A stretch of 64,000 bases of DNA from Pseudomonadota bacterium (GCA_021324155.1 JAJPJQ010000028.1:1-64000), one strand, 5' to 3'. Counted from the first letter of the stretch, positions 24,370-33,024 are shown. The notes: generated by a model from the letters alone, not told the origin. Made by a program: numbers and translations.

Positions 24370-24399
24370 TTGCTTTCAGCAGGCGAATTAAAGTATAAA
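24370..24399 (+). promoter_or_regulatory. Sigma-70-like promoter of the response regulator gene
   Basis: TTGCTT at 24370-24375 and TATAAA at 24394-24399, spacing 18. A start near 24406 would give a leader of about 37 bases to the ATG at 24443. The stretch 24289-24442 has no gene. Confidence 0.5.
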
Positions 24400-24442
24400 T
24401 GGGGGTCACTTTTATTTGACTTGCCTGTGACCTGGGCAAGTG

Positions 24443-25132
24443 ATGAGCGCGATGATGCCGACCAAAATCGTTGTGGCCGACGACCACTCGATGTTTCGTG
24501 AGATGCTGCTGCATATTCTCACGTACCGCGGCGACAAGTGTGTCGTCATGGCGGAAGCGGCCGACGGCGGCGATGCGCTCTCGCTCGTCTCGCGCTATGC
24601 GCCGGACATCCTCTTGCTCGATTACAAGATGCCGGGCATCGGCCGCCTGCCCGAATTCTGCAAAGAGGTGTCACGGCGAAACGCAAACACCCGGGTTCTC
24701 GTCTTGAGCGGTTATTCGGAAGAAGAGATCGCGCTCGAAGCCGCCATGGGCGGCGCGAAGGGCTACGTCGTCAAAGGCGCGTCGGTGGAGAATCTGCTCG
24801 ACGCGATCGCGGCCGTTCAGATGGGCGGCGTCTGGGTCGACCCTTCGCTGCCGCCGCGGGTCTTTAACGCTTTCGTCGGCGAGAAGAGCAATCGCTTCGA
24901 GAAGATCGGCAAACTCAGCCGGCGCGAATTACAAGTTCTATCGCTCGTCTCCCAGGGCATGAGCAACAAGGAGATCAGCACGCATCTCCACATCGATAAG
25001 CGGACGGTCAAAAATCATCTGACCCACATCTTCCAAAAACTCAACGTATCGACGCGTCAGCAGGCGGCGGCGCAATTCACGCGCGACCGCCCGCGCGCGG
25101 CGAAAAGTCGCGCCGCGCGGCAAAGCGCATAA
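24443..25132 (+). CDS. NarL/FixJ-type response regulator
   Basis: 229 residues. The receiver domain has 'VVADDHSMFREMLLHIL' (acidic pair), 'DILLLDYKMPG' (phospho-acceptor Asp), 'VLVLSGYS' (Ser/Thr switch) and 'GYVVKGAS' (conserved Lys). The LuxR-type HTH follows: 'LSRRELQVLSLVSQGMSNKE' then 'RTVKNHLTHIFQKLNVSTRQ'. It acts as a DNA-binding transcription factor when phosphorylated. No histidine kinase is adjacent; the only one in the window is 28 kb away. Start ATG 24443 was chosen over a GTG one codon upstream; later ATGs at 24452 and 24455 are possible. It converges on gspM across a hairpin. The target genes are unknown. Confidence 0.92.
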   Translation: MSAMMPTKIVVADDHSMFREMLLHILTYRGDKCVVMAEAADGGDALSLVSRYAPDILLLDYKMPGIGRLPEFCKEVSRRNANTRVLVLSGYSEEEIALEAAMGGAKGYVVKGASVENLLDAIAAVQMGGVWVDPSLPPRVFNAFVGEKSNRFEKIGKLSRRELQVLSLVSQGMSNKEISTHLHIDKRTVKNHLTHIFQKLNVSTRQQAAAQFTRDRPRAAKSRAARQSA

Positions 25133-25160
25133 GCCGCGCCGTTCTCGGCGCGGCCTTCCC
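25133..25160. terminator. Palindromic hairpin between response regulator and gspM
   Basis: GCCGCGCC at 25133-25140 and GGCGCGGC at 25147-25154 with a 6-base loop, directly after the stop codon. Followed by CTTCCCTAT, a weak T-run. It may serve both convergent genes. Confidence 0.6.
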
Positions 25161-25169
25161 TATCGTCGA

Positions 25170-25886
25170 TTATTGATCGCGTGGACGCCGCGGCTGGAGA
25201 TCGTCCGGCTCGGCCGCTTTTTTGGATTCGAGCGACTTTGCGGGCGCCGCAGTTTCCTTCGAGGGCGCCGGCGCCTGCGAGCGGATGTACCCGGAGACGG
25301 TCAGGCTGACGCGCAGGTTCTGCGGCGGCAGCGCCGAAGTCCCATCGGGCCGCCGGGGCGGCACGCCCACGACAGCAAAGGAGCGGATATTGATTTCATT
25401 GATGACGAGCAGCTTGGGCGCGGTCTCGATGCCCTGGATCAGATTTGCGACTTGATCGATCAAGCCGCTGATCTCGAGCTGGATCGGAATGCGCGTGAAC
25501 GTCCCCATCGCCTCGGGACTCAGCACACGGGTCGAGACCACCTGCGTGCCTCCACGCGACGCGAAATCCTGAACCGTGCGCTGAAGATCGGACGCGCTCA
25601 CCGAAGGTGTGTCGCCTGTCAGCAGCAGCGGCTCAAGCCCCTTCAGCTCGCCGCGCGCGCGCTCCAGATTCGCCATGATCTCGGGCTTGCGATGGACATA
25701 GCGCTGGTTTCTTTCGAGCCGCTGCGGCTCCAGCTCGAGCTGCTGCGAGATGCGATTCATGCGCGCGACGAACGGATCGTAGACGAACGAACGCCCGAGC
25801 AGCAGCACCAGAACGGCGCCGCCCAGGGCCACAAGCCCCTTCTCACGCTTCGACAGCCGCTTCCAGATGATTCTTAACCGGTTCAT
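25170..25886 (-). CDS. gspM: Type II secretion protein GspM-like (PilO-like fold)
   Basis: 238 residues. A basic start, then one membrane anchor (LVALGGAVLVLLLGRSFVY), a coiled coil ('RMNRISQQLELEPQRLERNQ'), and a ferredoxin-like periplasmic domain ('IPIQLEISGLIDQVANLIQG'), which is the PilO/GspM arrangement. A Pro/Ala/Lys-rich tail of 40 residues follows. GspM binds GspL and helps form the inner-membrane platform. It overlaps gspL by 4 bp (ATGA) and is the last gene of the gspF-M series. Confidence 0.9.
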   Translation of the reverse strand: MNRLRIIWKRLSKREKGLVALGGAVLVLLLGRSFVYDPFVARMNRISQQLELEPQRLERNQRYVHRKPEIMANLERARGELKGLEPLLLTGDTPSVSASDLQRTVQDFASRGGTQVVSTRVLSPEAMGTFTRIPIQLEISGLIDQVANLIQGIETAPKLLVINEINIRSFAVVGVPPRRPDGTSALPPQNLRVSLTVSGYIRSQAPAPSKETAAPAKSLESKKAAEPDDLQPRRPRDQ

Positions 25887-27493
25887 CGCTTCGTCTCGCC
25901 GCCGCTCGCCTGCGGCCTCGCCCGCGGCGGTCTCGGCTCATTCTTCCCCGGGTCGTCTTTAGTTTCCGTCTTTGAAGGCGCCCCCTTGCCGGCATCGGCC
26001 TTGGACGGACCCGCCTTGGTCGGCTCCGTCTCGGCCGGCTGCGTCCTGGTTTCCTCTTTAGCGCCTCCGGCCTTCGGCTTCTCGATGTCCGCCTTGATGG
26101 AGAAGGTCTGTTTGCCGTCGCGGCCGGTGGTCGACGGGGCATTGAAAGCCACGTTCTCGAATACCGGCGAACGCTCGAGCAGCGGAATCAGGCTCGACGC
26201 ATTATCGCTGCTGCCCTGCATCTCGATTGTCCCATCGCGGTAGCGCAGGTTGGAAACATACGCGCTCGTCGGCACGATGCGCGACAGCTCATCGAGGATC
26301 CGCAAGACAGCCCCGCGGCGCGTCTTCAAATCGGTGAAAAACGCGACTTCCTTTTTCAACCGGTTGAGCTCGGTTTCCTCGCGCCGCAGCGCTTCGACGG
26401 CGGGATTGAGTTTTTGATTTTCATTTTGCAGCTGTCGCAGCCGCATTTCGTCTTTAATCGGGTAGGTGAGCATCCATGCGAGCAATCCTACCAGCAGCAA
26501 GGCGGCGAGCGCGGCGTTCAGCCACGAAAGCGCGCGCGAGCGTTTCTGCTCTCTCGCGCCGGGAAGGAGATTGACGGCGAAGGCCCCCTCGCGGAGGCCA
26601 TGCAGGGCGGCGCCCACGGCGGGCAGAAAAGCGGCATCGGCGCTAATGCCGTCGAGGTCGCCGAGTTTCTCTCTCCCAAGCTCGGTCAAGTCTTCGTAGG
26701 AAACCGGCTCGCTACTGACGCTCTGCAGGAATTCGCCCGCGTTGCCCCAGCCGAAGAAGCGCGGCGAGTCGCGCAGCGCGCTGTAAAAAAGCTCGCGCCC
26801 GGGCCCCTGGACCCACTCCGAATGCGGCAGCCGATGGCTGAACGCGAGCGCCGCCTCCTGCCGCCAGCCTTCATTGCGTCCGTCGAGCGCGGTAATCTCC
26901 CAGTCGTGGTTCTGACCGCCCAAGAGCAGCGCGTGACCGCTGATCCCGCCGGTGCAGTAAAGCAAATAGTTGGTCAGCGATATCGCGGAGCTCTCGACGT
27001 TGCGCGGCTTGGCCCCGAAGCCCGCGAGCACTTCGAGAATGCCGTCGACCAGTTTTTTTTGCGCCGCGAAGAGAAGCACGCCGACCTTTTCGCCCTTGGC
27101 GCCCATAGGAACGTAGTCATAGTAGACGTCCTCGCGGCGAAACGGGATATAGCGCTCGATCTCGTAATTCACGACCTGAGAGATGTTATCGCCGGCGACC
27201 TGCGGCAGAGACATCTCGAGACTGATCACCTGGTCCGAAGACAGGCAGATATAGAGTGGATCCCGCGAGATGTCGAGACGGACGAGCGAGCGCAGCGCAT
27301 CGGCGAGCGCCTGGTTCCGCGCCGCGGGGTCGTCTACCGCTGGAATTGCGCGCGACTGGGCCTCGACGATCGAAACGTTCGTCAGGCTCTTGCGCATACG
27401 GACGAGGTAGAAGCGCTCGGGCGTGATATACAGCCCGGTGCTGCGTACGAAGTCGGCGCGCGAAAGCGCTTTGAACCACTGGGGATAAGTCAT
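25883..27493 (-). CDS. gspL: Type II secretion protein GspL-like (PilM/PilN fusion)
   Basis: 536 residues. The cytoplasmic actin-like (PilM-like) half is at 15-300 ('STGLYITPERFYLVRMRKSL', 'VISLEMSLPQV', 'VNYEIERYIPFRREDVYYDY'), a transmembrane helix near 325-345 ('ALLLVGLLAWMLTYP'), a coiled coil, and a PilN-like periplasmic half ('RILDELSRIVPTSAYVSNLR'). The Pro/Lys/Glu-rich C-terminal tail is unusually long. GspL recruits the GspE ATPase to the membrane and pairs with GspM. It starts 8 bp after gspK and overlaps gspM. Confidence 0.9.
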   Translation of the reverse strand: MTYPQWFKALSRADFVRSTGLYITPERFYLVRMRKSLTNVSIVEAQSRAIPAVDDPAARNQALADALRSLVRLDISRDPLYICLSSDQVISLEMSLPQVAGDNISQVVNYEIERYIPFRREDVYYDYVPMGAKGEKVGVLLFAAQKKLVDGILEVLAGFGAKPRNVESSAISLTNYLLYCTGGISGHALLLGGQNHDWEITALDGRNEGWRQEAALAFSHRLPHSEWVQGPGRELFYSALRDSPRFFGWGNAGEFLQSVSSEPVSYEDLTELGREKLGDLDGISADAAFLPAVGAALHGLREGAFAVNLLPGAREQKRSRALSWLNAALAALLLVGLLAWMLTYPIKDEMRLRQLQNENQKLNPAVEALRREETELNRLKKEVAFFTDLKTRRGAVLRILDELSRIVPTSAYVSNLRYRDGTIEMQGSSDNASSLIPLLERSPVFENVAFNAPSTTGRDGKQTFSIKADIEKPKAGGAKEETRTQPAETEPTKAGPSKADAGKGAPSKTETKDDPGKNEPRPPRARPQASGGETKR

Positions 27494-27501
27494 TTGCTAG
27501 C

Positions 27502-28527
27502 TTAGCCGCTGACGGGCTCCCCACTGCCGGTCCGGATGACATCGCGATCGAGCCAGCGAACGAGTTCGTAGCCGCGGTCGCCGCCTATGACGCGGATCAC
27601 GCCCTTCACCTGCCGGGAAATCGACGATTGCGCCTGGCGTCCCCTCGCCTCGATCGTAATGACCGTCGGGTTGGCAAAGACGATCTGCCGGCGCGTCAGG
27701 CTGTCGTCCCGAATACCCAGCAACCGCAGCAGATCGGCGAGCGTCTTTTCCGACAGCTTCGCCCGCTGCCCGATGAAGTCCCGGCATTTGTCCATGCTGA
27801 TCCCAACGAGAGCGACGCACACGGCGGGCGACGCCGTCCGTAGATTGACGCCGCCCGCGGGGCTATCGACGGTAAAAATATCCTTCAGCCCGACGTGCTC
27901 CTCGTCGCCGTAGAAAAGCTCCGGCGTCACACCGCGAATCCAGAGTAGATCCTCGACCGAGTCGAACGGACCGTTCTTCGCCGTGTACGGCGGCGACAGC
28001 GACATATAATAGTCGTTCTCGGCGCCGTTTACCCGGTGCAGATCGTCTGTATCGATCCAATCGAGAATCGAATCCGTCATGACGTTTGCGCGATCCTGCT
28101 CGATGCCAAGGTTGAGAAAGACGCTTCTCAGCGTGTCTTGGGTTGCGCGGTTCAAATTGAACTTGCCGGCCTCGTCGATAAAGCGCACCTCGTAAACACC
28201 GTCGCCGAGCGTTCCTCTTTTCCAATCCGACTCGAACAGATCCGTCGAAGGCTGGTTGCCGCTGCGTGCCTGCGCGAACTGCCGGATCACCTCGTAGACG
28301 CCCTGCTGGAAGCCCGCCAGGGCGAGATAATATCCTTCGGTTTCCTCAGCATAGCGGTGCGTCGCCATGCCCTCCTCGCGCACCGACGCGGAAAAGTCGA
28401 ACGCGACGACGAATAGAAAAATAAAAATCCACAGCACGATAATGAGGGCCGCGCCACGCTCGTTCGCAATCGAACGAGTTTTGAGTTTCGCGTTTCGAGC
28501 TTCGCGCTTTAAGAAGAATGATCTCAT
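27502..28527 (-). CDS. gspK: Type II secretion minor pseudopilin GspK
   Basis: 341 residues. The prepilin leader ends at 'ANERG' and is followed by the hydrophobic helix 'AALIIVLWIFIFLFVVAFDF'. The GspK body has 'VRFIDEAGKFNLNRATQDTL' and 'SILDWIDTDDLHRVNGAEND', matching the family's inserted alpha domain and calcium-site region. GspK caps the pseudopilus with GspI and GspJ. The leader is 25 residues, and codons 5-16 are made of a 7-bp repeat array (28479-28513), giving the odd peptide 'LKREARNAKLK'. No other start exists before the hydrophobic helix. The site before ATG 28527 is weak (GACGAG). Confidence 0.92.
   Translation of the reverse strand: MRSFFLKREARNAKLKTRSIANERGAALIIVLWIFIFLFVVAFDFSASVREEGMATHRYAEETEGYYLALAGFQQGVYEVIRQFAQARSGNQPSTDLFESDWKRGTLGDGVYEVRFIDEAGKFNLNRATQDTLRSVFLNLGIEQDRANVMTDSILDWIDTDDLHRVNGAENDYYMSLSPPYTAKNGPFDSVEDLLWIRGVTPELFYGDEEHVGLKDIFTVDSPAGGVNLRTASPAVCVALVGISMDKCRDFIGQRAKLSEKTLADLLRLLGIRDDSLTRRQIVFANPTVITIEARGRQAQSSISRQVKGVIRVIGGDRGYELVRWLDRDVIRTGSGEPVSG
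28479..28513. repeat. Heptamer-repeat array B inside the 5' end of gspK
   Basis: Five units in register: TTTTGAG 28479, TTTCGCG 28486, TTTCGAG 28493, CTTCGCG 28500 and CTTTAAG 28507. It is the same heptamer family as arrays A, C and D, here one arm only and inside a reading frame. Confidence 0.8.
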
Positions 28528-28595
28528 GATTGCTCGTCGGCAAATCTTCTTTGATGTTTCCTCGAACTAAAACAGGGAACTCGAAAGTTTTTTCA

Positions 28596-29258
28596 TCACT
28601 GCGGCGCCAGCACGCGCATCATGACCGGGAACGTCCAGCTCGCGTCGCCGCGCTCGCCGTGATATACGACGCGCACAGCGCGCGGCAGGGCGCGCTTTTG
28701 CTTTCCATCCCACTCGTCGACCCAAGTCTCCTCGGGCTTCTGCGGATCGGTGCCGGGATCGAGATATTCGAAACGCAGGCCGCTCAATCCTTGCGCCAGC
28801 AGGATATTGTTGCGATATCCGCCGCCGCCCATGGCTTTTTCGCCGACGCGAACCGGCATTTCCTCTTCCAGCACGAGCGTCGCGCCGCGGTTTCCATCGA
28901 GCTCGGCGGAGATGATGACCCGCGACAGACCACGACCGCCGAGGCCGGTCGACAGCGAAGAAATGAACTCGACGGTGCGGTCGTCGCCGGCGAAATAAAC
29001 CGACGGATCGCGTGGATTGAGGCGATAAGGATAAGCCGAGCGGATATAGCCGCCGAGAACCTCCTCGAACGTGCGCAGGCTCTGGCTGACGTCGGCTCGG
29101 GCCTGCGCCTTTGTCGCGGCACGCTCGCTTAAATAAAATGACCCGTAGAGAATTCCCATCAATATGGCGAAAAGCACGATCGAGAGAACGACCTCGATGA
29201 GGGTGAAGCCGCGCTCGGCAGCGACTCTGCCGCGCAAAGATAATGGCAGAGAACGCAT
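28596..29258 (-). CDS. gspJ: Type II secretion minor pseudopilin GspJ
   Basis: 220 residues. The leader is cleaved at 'AAERG|FTLIEVVLSIVLFAILM', with Glu at position 5 of the mature protein. The body has 'RADVSQSLRTFEEVLGGYIR' and 'GLRFEYLDPG', followed by the 'WDGKQKRALPRAVRVVYHG' motif seen in GspJ ('LPRAVR'). It is part of the pseudopilus tip complex. It starts 4 bp after gspI ends and lies 68 bp before gspK. Confidence 0.9.
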   Translation of the reverse strand: MRSLPLSLRGRVAAERGFTLIEVVLSIVLFAILMGILYGSFYLSERAATKAQARADVSQSLRTFEEVLGGYIRSAYPYRLNPRDPSVYFAGDDRTVEFISSLSTGLGGRGLSRVIISAELDGNRGATLVLEEEMPVRVGEKAMGGGGYRNNILLAQGLSGLRFEYLDPGTDPQKPEETWVDEWDGKQKRALPRAVRVVYHGERGDASWTFPVMMRVLAPQ

Positions 29259-29262
29259 ACGA

Positions 29263-29655
29263 TTACTGGCTCTTCAGCTTCATGAGCCTTATCGTTTTCA
29301 TCTGGATCTCTTTGTCGCGCTCCGCATCGGGATAGCGGAGCCTCAGCGTGATCTCGCTCACCTGCCAGTTCGGCGGCGCGTCCTGCGAGTCGTCGCGCAC
29401 CGGCTCGACGTCGATCTGCCACGAGAACGTCCTGGCGATGCTGCCCGAGTCGCCGCGCGGGTTGAAGATCTGCCGCGTGAGAAAAGTGTCCACGGCCTGC
29501 CGGCTATAGGCGACCGCGTCGGTGCGCGCCGAGCTGGCCGTCGCGAGCCTCAGTCCGAGCGAAAAAATCTGCATAACCGTGACGATGCCGATACCGACGA
29601 TCGCCATCGCAACGACGATTTCCAGCAAAGTGAAGCCGCCCTCAGACTTCTTCAT
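29263..29655 (-). CDS. gspI: Type II secretion minor pseudopilin GspI
   Basis: 130 residues, the usual size. 'MKKSEGG|FTLLEIVVAMAIVGIGI' gives a short basic leader and a class III cleavage site. A single compact globular domain follows ('WQIDVEPVRDD', 'SEITLRLRYPDAERDKEIQM'). GspI starts the tip complex with GspJ and GspK. It overlaps gspH by 4 bp (ATGA). Confidence 0.9.
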   Translation of the reverse strand: MKKSEGGFTLLEIVVAMAIVGIGIVTVMQIFSLGLRLATASSARTDAVAYSRQAVDTFLTRQIFNPRGDSGSIARTFSWQIDVEPVRDDSQDAPPNWQVSEITLRLRYPDAERDKEIQMKTIRLMKLKSQ

Positions 29656-30104
29656 TGCCTGATCACCACGACGCGGCCGACCATCGCCTCCATTCGGACT
29701 ACGTAGGACGACCCCTGGCGGTCGGAAAGCGCGATCTCGCCGCCTAAAAGACTGCCGTTGGGAAAGAAAACGTATTGCGTCAAACGCTCGCCGATCGGCT
29801 CGCCGCCCGTGGCGCCGGTCATCGCCACGGTATCGGGCAGACGAATGATTTCGCGGCCGGACGCGAGATAACTGTTTGCTCGCGGTTCGACCGTGAGGCG
29901 CTTGAGCTTGCCTTCATCGATCGCCCTGCGGCGCAGGTCGCGGGCGACGGCCGCGAGCGCCAGGACAGATTGCCGGGCTTCTCGCTTTCTGACGGCGCGG
30001 TCGAGCGCGGGATACGCGATGGCGCTGGCAATGCCGAGGATCACGAGAACGATGACAAGCTCTATTAGAGTAAAGCCCGCGCGGTTCTTATGAATCGCGA
30101 TCAC
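29652..30104 (-). CDS. gspH: Type II secretion pseudopilin GspH
   Basis: 150 residues from GTG 30104, which overlaps the gspG stop by 4 bp (GTGA); the frame stays open upstream inside gspG but reads basic nonsense there. 'VIAIHKNRAG|FTLIELVIVLVILGIASA' is the cleavage site and helix, then 'RRRAIDEGKLKRLTVEPRA' and 'ITYVFFPNGSLLGGEIALSD'-like strands (here QYVFFPNGSLLGGEIALSD), as in GspH/FimT. It joins the pseudopilus shaft to its tip. Confidence 0.9.
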   Translation of the reverse strand: MIAIHKNRAGFTLIELVIVLVILGIASAIAYPALDRAVRKREARQSVLALAAVARDLRRRAIDEGKLKRLTVEPRANSYLASGREIIRLPDTVAMTGATGGEPIGERLTQYVFFPNGSLLGGEIALSDRQGSSYVVRMEAMVGRVVVIRQ

Positions 30105-30565
30105 GAATTTTCCCAGTTCGTAACGTCCTTGTTGTCGCCGTCGCCGCCGGGCGTTCCGTCGGCGCCGTACGAAACCAGATCGAAGCCTCCGTGATCGCCG
30201 GGCGCTTTGTAGACGTACGCATGGCCCCATGGGTCATTCGGCACTTCTTTTTGCAGATAAGGCCCGTCCCAGCGGTCGGCACCCGACGGCTTCTGCCTAA
30301 GAGCGTTTAAGCCTTCCTCGCTGGTTGGATAACGGCCGACGTCCAGTCGGAAGCTGTCGAGCGCGGTGCTCAACGACTGAATTTGGGTTCGCGCCGCTTG
30401 AATTTTCGTCGTATCGACCTTGCGCATATAGTTGGGCAGGACGATCGCCGCCAAAAGACCAAGAATGACCATAACGACGAGTAGTTCGATAAGCGTAAAC
30501 CCACGGCAATCCGTTATGCGGCACACGCGCTTCGCGCGCGAGTGTGGGAAATCGTTTTTCTTCAC
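30101..30565 (-). CDS. gspG: Type II secretion major pseudopilin GspG
   Basis: 154 residues. 'RITDCRG|FTLIELLVVMVILGLLAA' is a perfect prepilin site. It continues with 'IVLPNYMRKVDTTKIQAART', 'YPTSEEGLNALRQKP', 'WDGPYLQKEVPNDPWGHAYV' and 'FDLVSYGADGTPGGDGDNKD', the calcium-binding loop and end typical of GspG. The leader (22 residues) is longer than usual. It assembles into the periplasmic pseudopilus that pushes cargo through GspD. It starts 7 bp after gspF. Confidence 0.96.
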   Translation of the reverse strand: MKKNDFPHSRAKRVCRITDCRGFTLIELLVVMVILGLLAAIVLPNYMRKVDTTKIQAARTQIQSLSTALDSFRLDVGRYPTSEEGLNALRQKPSGADRWDGPYLQKEVPNDPWGHAYVYKAPGDHGGFDLVSYGADGTPGGDGDNKDVTNWENS

Positions 30566-30572
30566 ATTAACC

Positions 30573-31793
30573 TCACATTGGCAAATCGTTGATACTGAAA
30601 ATCGCGGTAAGCATAGAGACGACCACGGTTCCGATGACCAAACCCATCCCGACGATCATAATCGGCTCCAGCATCGAGGTAAGCCGCGTGGTCGCGCGCT
30701 TCACCTCCTGATCGTAATGCTCGGCCACGTTCGTCAGCATGCCTTCCAGACGCCCGGTCTCCTGGCCGACGGCGATCATATGCAGCGCGAGCGGCGGGAA
30801 CAGGCCGCTTTCAGTCAGCGGCCCGACCATGCCCTTGCCTTCGCGCACGCGTACCTGGACCTGAGCGATGGCGCGAGCGATCAGGCGGTTGCCGACGACA
30901 CCTTGCACGGTGCCCAGCGCGTCGAGCAGAGGCACCCCGCCTTTCAACAATGCGCCGAGGGTGCGCGCGAATCGCGCGACTTCGATCTGGCGCATGAGGT
31001 CGCCCACGAGCCATGCGTTCAAGCGCCAGCGGTCCCACTGAAGGCGTCCTTCGGGGCTGCGAATATAGAATGCGACGCCGGTTGCGCCGATGAATATAAA
31101 TAGCAGGGCGACCCAGCCGTATTGCGATATCCCACTGCTCAAGCCGATCAGCATTCGCGCCATGAACGGGATGCCTTGTTTGATGTCTTTGAAAATGAAC
31201 GCGAACTTCGGAATGACATAGACAAAAAGAAAAATGAGCGACAGTACCGCGACGGTGGCGAGCACGACAGGATAGGTCAGCGCCGATTTTATATCCTCTT
31301 TCAGTGCGATCGAGCGCTCCAGGTATTCCGACAGGTGGCGGAGCACGCCGTCGAGCACGCCGCCGGACTCGCCCGCGCGAATCATGTTGACGTAAAGTTT
31401 GGGGAAGACGTCGCTGTGCTCGGCCATCGCGCTGCCGAGCGATTTGCCCGCGCGCACTTCTTCCAAAAGCCGGCCGACGACTTTCTTGAACTCCTGACCC
31501 TCGACGAGATTCGCCAGCACGGACAAACTGCGGTCGAGCGGCAGGCCCGCGCTCAGCAACGTGCTGAGCTCTTGGGTGAAATGGAGCAGCGCCTTTTCAC
31601 TGACTTTGCGATGGAGAAAAAGCGATACGGCGGCGCCGGAACGGCCGGCTGCTTCGCTCGACGCGGCGATTCGGAGGGGAACGAAGCCCATGTCGTGGAG
31701 ACGGGCGACGACCCCGTTCTCGGCGTCGGCGTCCATGACCCCCTCGACAACCTTGCCCGAATAGTCGGCGGCGCGGTACTGAAACAGCGCCAT
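30573..31793 (-). CDS. gspF: Type II secretion inner-membrane platform protein GspF
   Basis: 406 residues from ATG 31793 (MALFQYRAADYSG, the family's usual start); a TTG nine bases upstream is possible. Two T2SSF domains with three membrane segments: 'ALLHFTQELSTLLSAGLPLD' and 'FPKLYVNMIRAGESGGVLDG' in the first, and 'VARFARTLGALLKGGVPLLD' and 'ALHMIAVGQETGRLEGML' in the second, ending with 'PIMIVGMGLVIGTVVVSML'. It forms the polytopic core that GspE turns. First gene of gspF-G-H-I-J-K-L-M; the divergent DsbA-like gene starts 113 bp away. Confidence 0.95.
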   Translation of the reverse strand: MALFQYRAADYSGKVVEGVMDADAENGVVARLHDMGFVPLRIAASSEAAGRSGAAVSLFLHRKVSEKALLHFTQELSTLLSAGLPLDRSLSVLANLVEGQEFKKVVGRLLEEVRAGKSLGSAMAEHSDVFPKLYVNMIRAGESGGVLDGVLRHLSEYLERSIALKEDIKSALTYPVVLATVAVLSLIFLFVYVIPKFAFIFKDIKQGIPFMARMLIGLSSGISQYGWVALLFIFIGATGVAFYIRSPEGRLQWDRWRLNAWLVGDLMRQIEVARFARTLGALLKGGVPLLDALGTVQGVVGNRLIARAIAQVQVRVREGKGMVGPLTESGLFPPLALHMIAVGQETGRLEGMLTNVAEHYDQEVKRATTRLTSMLEPIMIVGMGLVIGTVVVSMLTAIFSINDLPM

Positions 31794-31906
31794 AGCCCCC
31801 AAGAGTAGGCGAAATTGCCCGACAAATCAACCTGAAAGACGCTTTTTGCGGACCCAAATTGACACCCGGGCGTTGTTTTGTTAGTTATTGAAAATTCGAG
31901 GTTTTT

Positions 31907-32926
31907 TTGCCCCGACCCCGCTTACTCACAGCCCTGCTCTTAAGCGTCCTTCTCGGCTCATCATACCTTCAGAGAGCCGCCAACGCAGTTACGCCCGCGG
32001 CTCAGGTCGGCGACGAGGTCATCAGCCTGGAAGAGATTCAGGAAGCGCTGCAAAACGAGCTGCGAAACGTCGAGCGCGAGCGCTTCAGGCTGATCGACGC
32101 GAAGCTCGCGCAGGTGATCGCCGATAAGCTTGTCGCCGCCGAAGCGAAGCGGCGCGGTATCGCCGTCGCCGAGCTCGTCAAGCAGGAAATCGACGCGAAA
32201 ACAGCGCCGGTTAGCGACGGCGAAGTCGATCGATTCATCGACGAAAATCGGCCGCGGCTCGCCTCGGGCGACGAGGCCGACCTTAAGGCGAAAGTTTCGG
32301 CTTATTTGCGCGAGCAGAAAATCGCGCAGCGAAGGAGCGAGTACATCCGCTCTTTGCGCGCGCAAGCGGCGGTGAAGGTTTTTCTCGTCGATCCGACGGC
32401 CGTTAAAGTCGACGCGAGTAGAGGCTTCACGCGGGGCGCGGAGAAAGCCCCCGTCGCGATCGTCGAGTTCTCCGATTTTCAATGTCCTTTCTGCAAGGCG
32501 GCGACGACAACGATGGATCAGCTGATGGATCAGTACGCCGGCAAGATCCGCTGGGTCTTCCGCGATTTTCCGATCGCCAGCGTCCACCCGCTCGCGCCCA
32601 AGGCGCACGAGGCGGCGCGCTGCGCGGCCGAGCAGGGAAAATTCTGGCAATACCACGATGTGCTTTTCGCGCGCTCGCCGCTGCTGTCACCGGCCGAGCT
32701 GAAGCAATACGCGCGCGACTTGGAGCTCGACGGCGAAGCCTTCGACCGCTGCTTCGAAAGCGGCAAGTACCAGCCCGCCGTCGCCGCCGACATCGAGGAA
32801 GGCGAGCGTCTCGGAATCAAGGGCACGCCGGCGTTCTTCATCAACGGCCGCCTGCTCGTCGGCGCGCAGGCGGCGGCGGTCTTTCAACAGATGATCGACG
32901 GCGAGCTCGCAAAACAGGCGCAATAG
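31907..32926 (+). CDS. Periplasmic DsbA-like thiol oxidoreductase with N-terminal SurA-like chaperone segment
   Basis: 339 residues; TTG start with GAGG five bases upstream. A signal peptide (LLTALLLSVLLGSSY) precedes an alpha-helical segment (residues 30-150, 'VISLEEIQEALQNELRNVER', 'EVDRFIDENRPRLA') resembling the N-terminal domain of SurA/PpiC-type chaperones. A thioredoxin-fold domain follows, with active site Cys193-Pro-Phe-Cys196 ('FSDFQCPFCKAATT') and cis-proline 'GIKGTPAFFING'. It probably oxidises or isomerises disulfides in exported proteins. It sits divergently from gspF and upstream of a Cys-containing secreted protein, fitting a folding role for secretion cargo. A TTGACA (31859-31864) upstream lacks a good -10. 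Confidence 0.88.
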   Translation: MPRPRLLTALLLSVLLGSSYLQRAANAVTPAAQVGDEVISLEEIQEALQNELRNVERERFRLIDAKLAQVIADKLVAAEAKRRGIAVAELVKQEIDAKTAPVSDGEVDRFIDENRPRLASGDEADLKAKVSAYLREQKIAQRRSEYIRSLRAQAAVKVFLVDPTAVKVDASRGFTRGAEKAPVAIVEFSDFQCPFCKAATTTMDQLMDQYAGKIRWVFRDFPIASVHPLAPKAHEAARCAAEQGKFWQYHDVLFARSPLLSPAELKQYARDLELDGEAFDRCFESGKYQPAVAADIEEGERLGIKGTPAFFINGRLLVGAQAAAVFQQMIDGELAKQAQ

Positions 32927-33018
32927 TTTTTTTGCTGGAAATTCTCGCTTTTTTTGCTCAACAGCCAACTACACAGATAAAAAGCCAAGTAGTGGTTCCT
33001 TCGATGTGTCGGATCGGC

Positions 33019-33024
33019 TATAAT
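33019..33024 (+). promoter_or_regulatory. Candidate -10 box before the 692-residue protein gene
   Basis: A perfect TATAAT 32 bases before the ATG at 33056; no convincing -35 was found. The transcript would have a leader of about 25 bases without a clear ribosome-binding site. Confidence 0.35.
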
